Assembly: GCA_029983505.1 (NCBI GenBank) | Contig: JASBZK010000015.1 | Span: 1 to 47,012, forward strand | Source: Porphyromonas sp. | GTDB lineage: Bacteria; Bacteroidota; Bacteroidia; Bacteroidales; Porphyromonadaceae | Length of the DNA stretch: 47,012 bases | Reading direction: 5' to 3' | Part shown: piece by piece, positions 7,947 through 16,715 of the stretch | Numbering within the stretch: position 1 is the stretch's first letter | How the letters are laid out: each line of letters starts with the position of its first letter | The notes under the pieces: generated by a model | What the model was told of the DNA's origin: nothing | Database searches by the model: none | Seen by the model: the letters and a program-made list of their open reading frames with translations, nothing else | Translations under genes and position numbers: made by a program

Positions 7947-9278
7947 CTATCTGGATCGTTTTATGAGTAGGCGGGCAAGGGTGGAATCAGGACGGGAGAG
8001 GGAGAGCGTCAAGGTCTCACGGCTGCTCCCTGTCATCTTGGCAGTTTCGGCAATCTCAAAAGGGAGGACGGCAACGACTTCTCCCGACTCTTCGGAAGCC
8101 ACTACGGGACAAAAAGGACGGTACACAGGCGGGACGCCACGTTCCTTGAGGTAATCAAAGAGGAGCTTAGAGCCGCGCTTCATTCCGAACGGGCTGAAAC
8201 GGTCGTCGGGCTCCGCATTTCTCAAGCAAAGTGCATGGCTAAGGCACCCCGCGTCCACACGCAGTAATCCCCTACCCGTCCGAAGACTGTCTCCCGTGTC
8301 CATCCGGACGCCACCGAAATGCGGGACGTCATAGTCTGTCTGACCCCGTCGAATAGGCAACCGATAAGGCTCGAGCGGAAGGGGATCCTCGTACATATAG
8401 AGCCTGCCCCGAAAGCTCTGGGCAGAGATCTTCGAAGAAGGAAGATGAAACTTTCGAGCGCTCTTACCCCCGAGCTCGCGGAGGCTTCGGATCTGTTCGT
8501 CATTAAATCCACGACGAGCAAAAAGCCGTCTAAAAATCAACTCCGGCATTTGGTCGGCCGAATCCCCGAGCTTAATCGAGTCTGTGTCTCGGTCAAAACG
8601 GGCTTTTTCCTCCTCATCCACCACGCTTTCGATATACGCCTGTTCTTCGGAAAAAATCCCGATGCTTCTAAGGAAACTTTTCCGAAAAGAAGGATTCAGA
8701 CTTTCAAAAGTGGGGATAAGCGTGTGACGGATATAGTTGCGGCGGATTTCTTCGTCCGTATTCGTGGAGTCGTCCACATAGGGGAGACCGAAGTCGGTCA
8801 CATAAGCGTCGATTTCGGCTCTCGCCATAGAGAGGAAGGGACGGATGAGATGCCTTCCGTCGTCCCTCTCTTTCATCCCGACAAGACCCGCGCCACCGGT
8901 GCCGCGGGCGAGGTTCATCAAGACGGTCTCAATCTGATCATCGGCGTGGTGCGCCACAGCGATATAGGTCGCCCCGTATTTCCGGCGGAGCTCCTCAAAC
9001 CACGCATACCGGAGGTCTCGGGCAGCCATCTCGACGGAGACCTTATGGACGGACGCGTAGCCCTCACAGTCCACTCCTTTGACCACAAGCTCGGCATTAG
9101 GGAAGAGGTCACGCGAGAGACGGGACACAAAGGCTTCATCCCTTTCGCTCTCAGAGCCGCGGAGGTGGAAATTCATATGCGCCAAAATGAGGTCATAACC
9201 TCCTTGCGTATAGAGGAAATGGGTCAGAGCGACAGAATCTCTCCCGCCGCTCAGACCCACTATGAGCTTCTCTTTCAT
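7947..9278 (-). CDS. tilS: tRNA(Ile)-lysidine synthetase
   Basis: TilS uses ATP and lysine to convert C34 of the CAU-anticodon tRNA(Ile) to lysidine, so the tRNA reads AUA and is charged with isoleucine; it is essential in most bacteria. The 443-residue protein opens with the PP-loop ATPase motif SGGRDS (residues 10-15), followed by the conserved HHADDQIET block. The C-terminal third matches the TilS substrate-binding domain in length. The gene starts only 14 bases after the GH31 glycosidase stop on the same strand, so it may be co-transcribed with it despite the unrelated function. Confidence 0.95.
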   Translation of the reverse strand: MKEKLIVGLSGGRDSVALTHFLYTQGGYDLILAHMNFHLRGSESERDEAFVSRLSRDLFPNAELVVKGVDCEGYASVHKVSVEMAARDLRYAWFEELRRKYGATYIAVAHHADDQIETVLMNLARGTGGAGLVGMKERDDGRHLIRPFLSMARAEIDAYVTDFGLPYVDDSTNTDEEIRRNYIRHTLIPTFESLNPSFRKSFLRSIGIFSEEQAYIESVVDEEEKARFDRDTDSIKLGDSADQMPELIFRRLFARRGFNDEQIRSLRELGGKSARKFHLPSSKISAQSFRGRLYMYEDPLPLEPYRLPIRRGQTDYDVPHFGGVRMDTGDSLRTGRGLLRVDAGCLSHALCLRNAEPDDRFSPFGMKRGSKLLFDYLKERGVPPVYRPFCPVVASEESGEVVAVLPFEIAETAKMTGSSRETLTLSLSRPDSTLARLLIKRSR

Positions 9279-9292
9279 CAGTAAAGCAACGG

Positions 9293-12200
9293 TCAGAAGG
9301 ACGAAGTGCCGAGGCTGCGGTCTACGATGAGGCCGTCGCGCATCTCCGCAGTCCAGGAGCCCGATTTGCGTGCTCTGAAACGTAGACTCATAAGGGTGCC
9401 GTCCTCCAAGAGGAAGTTATTGCCGATATTGACGAAAGTGGGGAAGAGCTCCTTCGTGCCGCCCGTGTGGAGGCGGTCATTGGTGAGGTCGTAGAGGTCT
9501 TTCATACCCACTTTATCCATCCCCACATACTCAAGGAGAGAGGCGTCGTACGGGAGGGCAAAAGAGAGGGCATTCGCACTGCGGAGATCTTTTGCCTCAA
9601 TGGTTAGGACGATCTCCTCTCCGGCCTTGAACTGCGTCTTGTCCTGCGTGAGCGAAATCCGCCCTTCGGCCTTATCCCTGCTCCGTGCGGACGCACCGCC
9701 ATCGAGCGTCGTGGCTACGACGGAGATGTCGTAGGCATCGATAAGGCCGTTGGCATTGATGTCGCCCTCTTTGATGTAGTCGAAATCCGCGTCCTTAGTC
9801 CGAAGACCGGTATAATTGAGGTAAGAGGTGAGGTCGTTTTCGTCCAGACGCTCGTCGTGGTTGATGTCGCCCTGCAGCAGCGGCTTGGTCCCGTCGCGGC
9901 GGTAGACGATGACTTCCGCTCCGGAGCCGAAGTTCCCTACGCCTTCAGCGACGGAGAGGCGTATCCAGCGCGCCTTGGTCCCTGTGGGGAAAGAGATTGT
10001 CTTCGTTTTGGCATCTTTTTCCCACGAGAAAGGCACCTCTTCCGACCAAGTCTGACGATCCGCGGAGACGGAGACAGAGCCTCGGAGGAGTGTACCGTTG
10101 CCCGCGTCTTTCCTCGGGTAATACTCGAGGCGGTCAAGGTCATTGAGCGTCACGAGATCCAGAGTAAGCGTGAAGGGAACTGCGGACTCGGACCAAGAGG
10201 TGTGCCAGATGGTGTTTTTGTCGAAGTCGAAGAGCTTGTCCACGCCCTGTCCGGGTTGCGAGGCAGCCGAGCTCTGTCCCCGGATATTTTTCACTGCGAG
10301 ACGGTAGGGATCCTCGAGGGTCGTAAAAGATCCGCTTGCCCAACCCGAGACACCATCCGCATTCACAGCGCGGACTTTGTAGTCATAGGCTGTCTCGGGC
10401 TTGAGATCTTCAAGGAGGAAAGAAGCACCACGGATCCCGGAGTAGAGCATACCCCGGAAGTCGATGTCGTAGGCGTCGGCGCCCTCCACTTTCGACCACG
10501 ATGGAGAGAATGCTTTTGCCTCAGCCTTGCCGTCCAGAAGGGTCGGTTCGGAGAGCTTTCCACGAGAAACAAAAAGGGAGGACGGGAGGTCCAATCGCGC
10601 GTCCCGAACCGTCACGGAGAGGTCTCCGGAAGTAATGTCGCGCTTACTTATCTTGACCCAAAGCTGGGGATTCTTAGGGATGCTCCTTTTTGCTTCGTCC
10701 GAGCCGGGCGTACTGAAGCGGTTAAGCTCGGGCGAGAGATTGAAGTACCAAACGTCGGATTTCAAGCGGTACTCTTCGAGGGTCTTTGCCCGTACGAGAC
10801 GAACCTTTTTGCCGGCATAGGACGCAGTGACGGAGGAGGGTTTATCGGAAAGGTTCCAGAATACTTCAGTCTCCTTGATGGGGGTAAATCCGTCAAAATA
10901 CCCCTTCGACGCGTGTGCCGTAAAGGTCACGGCGTTTCCCTTCTCTTTAAGCGAAAGGGGGGTATGTACCCCTACTCCGCCCTTATAGGCTTCCGAGTGA
11001 CCGTCGTCATCGTATTCGTCAAAAGTCGTCTCTGCTCCCCCGTAGATCTCATACGCCCGGTAGTCCGAAGGGATGTCCCGAGGTTGATTGTGGGGCTTCG
11101 TGAGCGGGATGACGGCGCCGGCTTTCACGAAGACGGGCAGCTTCCAGATAGGCGCAGGAAACTCGTTCCAGATGCGGCCTCCGGAGTACTTTTCACCCGT
11201 AAAATAGTCGTACCACGTCCCTTCCGGCAGATAGATACCGTTACGGATGTCGTTTCCGTCCTTATCCGCGTTTGTTTCTTTGTAAACGGGTGCGATGAGG
11301 AAATAGGGACCGTAGAGATACTCATACCTTGTCTCCGTCCCGAGCGTGTAGGGGTTCGGGAAATCGAGGAAAATGGCACGCACTGCAGGTTTCCCGGTGA
11401 CCGCCTCATAGCCTATGGAATAGGCATAAGGGACAAGCATAGATTTCCACTTGAGGTAAGAGCGGTTAATGGACTCGGAGGGTTCGCCGAGGATATGCGG
11501 GTACTTCGGCGTACTGCCCCAGCCGTCCATATTGAGCTGCATAGGGGTAAAAGTCTTCCACTGGAAGTCTCTGACGAGGACGGGCGTATTGTTACCACCG
11601 AAAATACCGTCCATATCGCTCGTGATGTTCGAGAGACCGGAGAGACCCGCACCGATGTAAGTGGGTATGTGGAAACGGATGTACTCCCACTCTCCGCCGG
11701 TTTGGTCGCCTGTCCAGACGCCTGCGTAGCGCTGAGTTCCCGCCCAGCCGTCAAGCGTGATGATGAAAGGGCGTGCACCGCTACCGTACTTCGTCGTGAT
11801 GCCGGCCACGTCATTGATGCCGTTCAGTCCGAAAGAGTACCCGGCTCCGACCCAAGCCACGTCCGTCTTCAAGACACGCACGCCCGCATCCCGGACCTCA
11901 CGCACGATGTCGCGCTGCAGGAGCGGCTCTACGCCTTCTTTCGGGTGCAGGTCGCTCTGCGTCCAGAGCCCTATTTCCACGCCTTTGGAGCGGGCGTAGT
12001 CCCCGAACTCTTTGAGGTTTTGGACATTACCCTGCAGTGTGTTCGTCTGTCCGTATCCCGCGCCATAGCCGTCGTTGGGGAGCACCCACCCGAGGGGCAT
12101 ATCGTGTGCGGCGTAGCGGTCGACGACGGCGCGGGCAGAGAATTGGTAGTTGTCCTTTTCGCCGTTCAGACTCTCCTTGATGCCTCCGTTGTCTTTCTGA

Positions 12201-13093
12201 GACTCCTTGTACCTCTTGCCGTCTTCAAAGAGTATGCCCCCTTCGTCCGTCTCTTCCCAAAAGTCGCGGTTGTAGGCATTGAGGTGCCCCTCATAGAGCG
12301 CAAACTTGGGCAGAAGGACGGGGTTACCGGTGAGCCGGTAGTAGTCTCCGAGAAGCGCCTCAGGCTGCTCGCTGACCATCACGAAAAGGTCGAGGTAATC
12401 GGTGTCGTGCGAAAGACGGACTTCCGAAGGCTCTTTTTTGCCGAAATCATAGCTCCCGGGCTTAAAGGTGTGCCACAAGATGCCGTAACCCGCAGTACTC
12501 CAGAAGTAGGGTGCAGGCGACGCCACGCCGCCGTCCACCCAGTTGTTGCTGTTGAAGATCCGTATCTCCTCACCCTTGTGCGCAAAACGCCCGTTTTGGA
12601 CGCCGCCGCCGTAATAGCCGCGGTCTTCGGAATTAGCGAAAACGACCGTCGTTTTGCCATCCTCGAAGGTGACGGGAGCCGTCTCCTCCACGACTTTTTT
12701 ATTCCTCTTGAGGTCAAACACGGAGAGGAGACCTGAGGCTTTGGAGATGCGCACTTCTATCTCTATGCTCCTGACGCTGAAGTATTCGCCACGGTCTCCG
12801 GTCTGCAAGGGCGACACGGTACCGCGGGGGGTATCCACCAGTATCTGTGCAGGCGGCGTGCTCTCCGGATCCCTTACCGCCCCACCTTTTGGATCGCTGA
12901 AAAGACGGAAGATGTTTTCGCCATAAAAATCAAGCGTCACGAGGCTCTTTCCCCCTCCGTCGATCACTTCAATCGAAGTGGGAGAGAGGCGGCGGAGCTC
13001 CATAGAGGAACGCTCTTGGGCTAAGACGAAGAAAGGGAGGGCGAGAGCAAAGACCATCGCCTTAAAGATGCGGGCAAGACCTTGGTGCGTCAT
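9293..13093 (-). CDS. Secreted multidomain GH31 glycosidase (GH31-FN3-CBM32-dockerin-cohesin-like)
   Basis: From the ATG at 13093 the protein has 1266 residues. Domains in order: signal peptide ending near AQ (about 1-26); N-terminal GH31 beta domain (about 30-250); GH31 barrel with likely nucleophile D411 in KTDVAWVG and acid/base D463 in WTGDQTGG; C-terminal beta domains to about 800; fibronectin type III (about 858-925); discoidin/CBM32-like domain (about 930-1066); two dockerin-type calcium loops, DINHDERLDEND and DINANGLIDAYD (about 1074-1125); and a cohesin-like beta domain to the end. The nucleophile lies in DVAWVG, not the DMNE of standard alpha-glucosidases. With this domain string it recalls GH31_18 alpha-N-acetylgalactosaminidases of mucosal bacteria. 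Alpha-glucosidase remains possible. The frame stays open to 13738 across the neighbouring transporter gene, but that extension is not coding; 13120 is an alternative start. Confidence 0.85.
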   Translation of the reverse strand: MTHQGLARIFKAMVFALALPFFVLAQERSSMELRRLSPTSIEVIDGGGKSLVTLDFYGENIFRLFSDPKGGAVRDPESTPPAQILVDTPRGTVSPLQTGDRGEYFSVRSIEIEVRISKASGLLSVFDLKRNKKVVEETAPVTFEDGKTTVVFANSEDRGYYGGGVQNGRFAHKGEEIRIFNSNNWVDGGVASPAPYFWSTAGYGILWHTFKPGSYDFGKKEPSEVRLSHDTDYLDLFVMVSEQPEALLGDYYRLTGNPVLLPKFALYEGHLNAYNRDFWEETDEGGILFEDGKRYKESQKDNGGIKESLNGEKDNYQFSARAVVDRYAAHDMPLGWVLPNDGYGAGYGQTNTLQGNVQNLKEFGDYARSKGVEIGLWTQSDLHPKEGVEPLLQRDIVREVRDAGVRVLKTDVAWVGAGYSFGLNGINDVAGITTKYGSGARPFIITLDGWAGTQRYAGVWTGDQTGGEWEYIRFHIPTYIGAGLSGLSNITSDMDGIFGGNNTPVLVRDFQWKTFTPMQLNMDGWGSTPKYPHILGEPSESINRSYLKWKSMLVPYAYSIGYEAVTGKPAVRAIFLDFPNPYTLGTETRYEYLYGPYFLIAPVYKETNADKDGNDIRNGIYLPEGTWYDYFTGEKYSGGRIWNEFPAPIWKLPVFVKAGAVIPLTKPHNQPRDIPSDYRAYEIYGGAETTFDEYDDDGHSEAYKGGVGVHTPLSLKEKGNAVTFTAHASKGYFDGFTPIKETEVFWNLSDKPSSVTASYAGKKVRLVRAKTLEEYRLKSDVWYFNLSPELNRFSTPGSDEAKRSIPKNPQLWVKISKRDITSGDLSVTVRDARLDLPSSLFVSRGKLSEPTLLDGKAEAKAFSPSWSKVEGADAYDIDFRGMLYSGIRGASFLLEDLKPETAYDYKVRAVNADGVSGWASGSFTTLEDPYRLAVKNIRGQSSAASQPGQGVDKLFDFDKNTIWHTSWSESAVPFTLTLDLVTLNDLDRLEYYPRKDAGNGTLLRGSVSVSADRQTWSEEVPFSWEKDAKTKTISFPTGTKARWIRLSVAEGVGNFGSGAEVIVYRRDGTKPLLQGDINHDERLDENDLTSYLNYTGLRTKDADFDYIKEGDINANGLIDAYDISVVATTLDGGASARSRDKAEGRISLTQDKTQFKAGEEIVLTIEAKDLRSANALSFALPYDASLLEYVGMDKVGMKDLYDLTNDRLHTGGTKELFPTFVNIGNNFLLEDGTLMSLRFRARKSGSWTAEMRDGLIVDRSLGTSSF

Positions 13094-13186
13094 AAATCGG
13101 TGTATCTGAAGTGTAAGCATAAATGTGTCTTGGTGGAAAACTTGTGCCGAGACCCGGGGAAAATCTCGGACGGACTCTCGCAAAGT

Positions 13187-13250
13187 CCCGGTACGGACCA
13201 AAAGGCAATCGGCGGTCTGTATCCGGAGATCTTCTCGGTCTGACCAAGAA
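13187..13250. repeat. Dispersed GGTCTGTAT element, diverged copy
   Basis: CCCGGTACGGACC, GGCGGTCTGTATCCGG and CTCGGTCTG occur in 64 bases between the GH31 gene and the BASS transporter. These are the blocks of the dispersed palindrome seen elsewhere in the window, in a more degenerate form. Confidence 0.4.
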
Positions 13251-13260
13251 TAACCTCGGG

Positions 13261-14184
13261 TCACCCGTTGGGATGCTCCCGTGAGTAGATTGCGAGCTCG
13301 AGGGAATTGAGAATATTCTGGCAAATCACATAAAACGAAGGAATAATCCCGACGGCGGGATCCATAAACGTATACGCGATCCAGATGGCAAAAATGGTAT
13401 TCTTTTGCCCCAACGCCTGACGCCCGCTGACACGCTGTCCGCCGAAGTAGGCTCCGCTTTTTTGTCCGATGAAATAGAGCGCCATCGCCAGAATCATGGT
13501 AGCCACGAAGTAGACGGCAGTTTTCTGCAACGTAAGATCCGGAGTAACCACGATGGTATGCACGGTTTTGGCCGCGATGATGGCCACCGTCGCCACCCAT
13601 ACGTAAAAAGTCCAGGTGGCGCGTTTGGCCAAAACCGCGTGCGCCTTGGGGAGCGTGAAGCGCAGAGCCCAGACGAGGACGAGCGGCAGGATAAGCAGAG
13701 CCGAGACCTCTGCCAATATGTCGAAAACCGTAGCCCAATACGATCCGCCGGCGTCAGGGTAGAGGGCACCAAGCAACACAGGAGCGATGAGGGCGACAAG
13801 GATATTGCAGGGGATAAGGAATGACGTCACAAAGGCGATGCTGCCGCCAAGCATCATAGCTATGACGGTGGCAGAGGTCGCCGTAGGCGTAAGCGTAATA
13901 AGGGCAAGACCTTGGGCAAGGACGGAGTTAAAAGGCTCAAGGACGAAATAAATCAATAAGCCCATAATCCACTGTGCCGCAAAAAGCACATAGTGAAGCG
14001 GCTCGATCTTCAGATCCCGGGGATGCACCTTCGTGTAGGCAAAGACGAGCATAATGAATACCGTGTAGATGATGAGATGCTGCAGATGATAAAGATACGG
14101 GTACAAGACCCCGCCCACAACCATCGCCCACATCAGGGCATAGTCCTTAAAAATGCGTTTGAAAAGGCTTCTTTGCGCCGCCAT
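13261..14184 (-). CDS. Bile acid:sodium symporter (BASS)-family membrane transporter
   Basis: The hydrophobic protein has eight to ten predicted membrane helices. It fits the BASS superfamily by its repeated helix layout, the polar stretch LITLTPTATSATVIAMMLGG in the first half and the FAIWIAYTFMDP segment in the second. BASS members import organic anions with sodium (bile acids, pantothenate, pyruvate and others). The substrate cannot be read from sequence, so the bile-acid label is a family name only. The start is set at 14184 (MAAQRS, 307 residues); a start at 14220 would add 12 residues that are not hydrophobic. It is separated from the GH31 gene by 167 bases holding a repeat, so they are probably not one operon. 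Confidence 0.75.
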   Translation of the reverse strand: MAAQRSLFKRIFKDYALMWAMVVGGVLYPYLYHLQHLIIYTVFIMLVFAYTKVHPRDLKIEPLHYVLFAAQWIMGLLIYFVLEPFNSVLAQGLALITLTPTATSATVIAMMLGGSIAFVTSFLIPCNILVALIAPVLLGALYPDAGGSYWATVFDILAEVSALLILPLVLVWALRFTLPKAHAVLAKRATWTFYVWVATVAIIAAKTVHTIVVTPDLTLQKTAVYFVATMILAMALYFIGQKSGAYFGGQRVSGRQALGQKNTIFAIWIAYTFMDPAVGIIPSFYVICQNILNSLELAIYSREHPNG

Positions 14185-14380
14185 AGTCCTTACTTCTCTC
14201 TGTACCCCTCTAATCCCCATTTTTTTATACTATATCCAATGAGGCTGCAATTTACCCATTTTTAGAGACAATGCCGCCCCATTTTTAATAGTAATCGAGA
14301 TTATGGGCGGTGCAGTGGAAGAGTAAGCAGAAAGTGACGGACGTAAGGGGGAAGCGATATTACGAGCACAGACGGGGACA

Positions 14381-14422
14381 AAAAAAGAAACTTAGGAGCC
14401 TGCAGTACTGCAAGCCCCTAAG
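14381..14422 (-). terminator. Terminator of tRNA-Pro
   Basis: Read on the minus strand, CTTAGGGGCTTGCAG and CTGCAGGCTCCTAAG form a long, nearly complete stem, followed by TTTCTTTTTTT. It lies 22 bases past the tRNA 3' end, a classical intrinsic terminator. Confidence 0.8.
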
Positions 14423-14444
14423 CCTTCCATCTTAGTCGTCATTG

Positions 14445-14519
14445 TCGGGGTACCAGGATTCGAACCTGGGACCCCCTGCTCCCAAAGCAGGTGCGCTAAC
14501 CGGACTGCGCTACACCCCG
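14445..14519 (-). tRNA. tRNA-Pro (anticodon TGG)
   Basis: The minus strand folds as a 75-nt tRNA. The acceptor stem is CGGGGTG/TACCCCG with discriminator A; the D-arm is present; the anticodon stem CCTGC/GCAGG encloses TTTGGGA with anticodon TGG; the T-arm CCAGGTTCGAATCCTGG is perfect. CCA is not encoded. Confidence 0.96.
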
Positions 14520-14569
14520 AGTCGATTCAAAGAAAATCTCGTCCCGATTCCTCAAATCCGGACGCGACG

Positions 14570-14577
14570 CAAAGGTA
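14570..14577 (-). promoter_or_regulatory. -7 promoter box of tRNA-Pro
   Basis: Minus-strand TACCTTTG matches the TAnnTTTG consensus and lies 51 bases upstream of the mature tRNA 5' end. It is the same box as in the ssrA promoter. A clear -33 TTTG is not seen. Confidence 0.6.
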
Positions 14578-14691
14578 CAAAAAAATCGTTTATCCCCGTC
14601 CGCCCCATTTGTCCGAACCCTAACGTCGTATTTTCTTCCCCTAAGCGAATGGGGACATAAACCAAAGGAGACGGAGGTGGAAAGAAAGTGC

Positions 14692-14699
14692 TAACTTTG
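14692..14699 (+). promoter_or_regulatory. -7 promoter box of the SulP gene
   Basis: TAACTTTG is a full match to the Bacteroidetes -7 consensus. It lies inside the upstream part of the longest open frame (GTG at 14688), which argues that translation starts further downstream, at 14787. Confidence 0.6.
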
Positions 14700-14786
14700 C
14701 GCTTTCTTCTTACACTCGTTTTTGTTTGGATTTGCAGGAGCCGGACTTTTGCGGACTGCGAGCAGGCACTTTTTATTCCCCGGAAG

Positions 14787-16466
14787 ATGACAAGTATGCG
14801 ACCAAATATGTTTCAGCCGCGTCTGTTTAAGGCGCTGAAGGGCTATTCACTCAGCCGTTTCTACAAGGACTTGATGGCCGGGATCATCGTCGGCATCGTA
14901 GCGCTCCCTTTGGCGATTGCGTTTGGCATCGCCAGCGGGGTGAGTCCCGAGCGCGGACTGGTGACGGCCATCATCGGAGGCTTCATCGTGTCGGCGTTTG
15001 GGGGGAGCTCGGTGCAGATCGGAGGTCCTACGGGGGCTTTTATCATCATCGTCTACGGGATCATCGAGACCTTCGGTGTGCAGGGATTGGCGGTGGCGAC
15101 GTTTATGGCGGGGCTGCTCCTCTTATTGATGGGCTTTTTTCGGGTGGGAACGATCATCAAGTTTATCCCCTATCCCATCATTGTGGGCTTTACCGCAGGG
15201 ATTGGCGTGACGATCTTCACGACGCAGATGCCGGACTTCTTCGGTCTGCACATCGACCGCCTTCCGGGTGATTTCGCGTCCAAGTGGATGGCCTACTTTT
15301 CGCACTTGGATTCGATCAATCCGTGGGCTTTGGGGATCGGGGCGATCAGTGTGCTGCTCATCATTTTCACGCCAAAGTTTTCCAAGAAGATACCGGGCTC
15401 GCTGACGGCCATCATCGTGATGACGATAGCGTCGTACCTTTTGCGCACTTATGCGGGGATAGGAGCCATTGAGACGATAGGGGACCGGTTCAGCATCTCG
15501 GCCGGCATCCCCGAGCCCGAAGCCTTGGGGCTAAACTTTGAGACGGTCAAACTCTTACTTCCCTCCGCCTTTACCATCGCTATGCTGGGCGCCATCGAGT
15601 CGCTCCTCTCCGCGTCGGTGGCTGATGGAGTAATCGGGGAGCAGCACGACTCCAATACCGAGCTTATTGCCCAAGGCATCGCCAACGCAGTGGTACCTTT
15701 CTTCGGCGGCATACCCGTGACCGGTGCCATAGCCCGCACGATGACGAATATCAATAATGGCGGAAAGACACCGGTGGCAGGCATCATCCACGCCGTGGTG
15801 CTGCTCCTCATCCTGCTCTTTCTCTCGCCACTGACGAAACATATCCCTATGGCCTGCCTTGCGGGTGTGCTGGTTATGGTCTCCTATAATATGACTAACC
15901 TCCGCACCTGCCGAAAGCTCCTCAAGCACCCCAAAAGCGACGTCTCCATCTTCCTCGTTACATTCTTCCTAACCGTATTCCTCGACTTGACGATCGCGAT
16001 AGAGGTGGGGATGCTGCTGGCGATGGTGATTTTGCTGAAACGCGTGACGGAGAGCACCCGTATCTCTGTTTTTACGGATAAAATCGACCTCACGGCGGAT
16101 ACGGAAGTCAGTTTGAATGAGGAGCACATCCAACTTCCCGCAGGGGTGGACGTCTACGAGATAGACGGCCCGTATTTCTTCGGAATCGCCAATAGGTTCA
16201 ATGAAGTCATCAGTAGGGTAAAAAGCAACCCCCGCGTGCGTATCATCCGCATGCGTCGGGTGCCGTTTATGGACTCCACCGGCATCAATAACCTGATCTC
16301 CCTTATTCAGAGTTCGCGTGAGGAGGAGATCCATATCATTCTCTCGGGGGTGAGCGAAGAGGTGCGCACCACTCTGATTGCCGGCGGCATTAAGTCCGTC
16401 CTCTCGGAGGAGGATATATGCCCCGATATTCACGCGGCCTTGGAGCGGGCTCAGAGACTTTCTTAA
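14787..16466 (+). CDS. SulP-family (SLC26-like) anion transporter with STAS domain
   Basis: The 559-residue inner-membrane protein has the SulP layout. The transmembrane core begins DLMAGIIVGIVALPLAIAFGIASGVSPE, with the conserved GPTGAF segment shortly after. A cytoplasmic STAS domain of about 110 residues sits at the C-terminus (from about residue 445; MDSTG motif). SulP proteins carry sulfate, bicarbonate, chloride or dicarboxylates; the substrate is not determined here. The start is set at the ATG at 14787, because the longer GTG start at 14688 overlaps a -7 promoter box and adds 33 residues not typical of the family. ATGs at 14796 and 14808 are close alternatives. The gene stands alone and is divergent from tRNA-Pro. 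Confidence 0.9.
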   Translation: MTSMRPNMFQPRLFKALKGYSLSRFYKDLMAGIIVGIVALPLAIAFGIASGVSPERGLVTAIIGGFIVSAFGGSSVQIGGPTGAFIIIVYGIIETFGVQGLAVATFMAGLLLLLMGFFRVGTIIKFIPYPIIVGFTAGIGVTIFTTQMPDFFGLHIDRLPGDFASKWMAYFSHLDSINPWALGIGAISVLLIIFTPKFSKKIPGSLTAIIVMTIASYLLRTYAGIGAIETIGDRFSISAGIPEPEALGLNFETVKLLLPSAFTIAMLGAIESLLSASVADGVIGEQHDSNTELIAQGIANAVVPFFGGIPVTGAIARTMTNINNGGKTPVAGIIHAVVLLLILLFLSPLTKHIPMACLAGVLVMVSYNMTNLRTCRKLLKHPKSDVSIFLVTFFLTVFLDLTIAIEVGMLLAMVILLKRVTESTRISVFTDKIDLTADTEVSLNEEHIQLPAGVDVYEIDGPYFFGIANRFNEVISRVKSNPRVRIIRMRRVPFMDSTGINNLISLIQSSREEEIHIILSGVSEEVRTTLIAGGIKSVLSEEDICPDIHAALERAQRLS

Positions 16467-16483
16467 GCAAATAACCGCCGTAT

Positions 16484-16570
16484 TTTTTGGCCTGTATCTC
16501 GCTCTCTTCCCGGTACGTGATGCGAGAAATTTTCGGTCTGTATCTCGAGGAAAGGAGATACAGACCGAAA
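16484..16570. repeat. Dispersed GGTCTGTATCTCG palindromic element with perfect stem
   Basis: The core is a perfect 16-bp inverted repeat (TTTCGGTCTGTATCTC at 16531-16546, its complement at 16555-16570) with an 8-base loop. Upstream are a further half-site (TTTTTGGCCTGTATCTCG) and the CCCGGTACG block (16509-16517). It starts 18 bases after the SulP stop, so it may double as that gene's terminator. Confidence 0.8.
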
Positions 16571-16628
16571 TGCACGGCCATAAAAATCGACCGACCGGAC
16601 CGGGGTCCAACATCTAACCAAAAATGGG

Positions 16629-16636
16629 TACATTTG
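16629..16636 (+). promoter_or_regulatory. -7 promoter box of the envelope gene block
   Basis: TACATTTG matches TAnnTTTG and lies about 80 bases before the outer membrane protein start at 16716. A GCGGG-CAAAA-GCCCGC-type hairpin at about 16667-16681 would be in the leader. No good -33 box. Confidence 0.5.
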
Positions 16637-16715
16637 CGGAAGTCGTTGCTTTGTAGCGGCGACGGCGGGGCAAAAGCCCGCAAATGACTTGTAAACAGGC
16701 GACAATTTTTATATA

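Noticed and set aside
9857..12736. A 959-codon open frame antisense to the GH31 gene
   Set aside because: It is the mirror of a high-GC coding sequence in the opposite frame, has no recognisable domain or signal, and the GH31 frame has clear catalytic motifs and domains throughout.
13094..13738. N-terminal extension of the GH31 open frame across the BASS transporter gene
   Set aside because: The extension overlaps a well-supported membrane protein gene in another frame, has no family match, and precedes a proper signal peptide starting at 13093.
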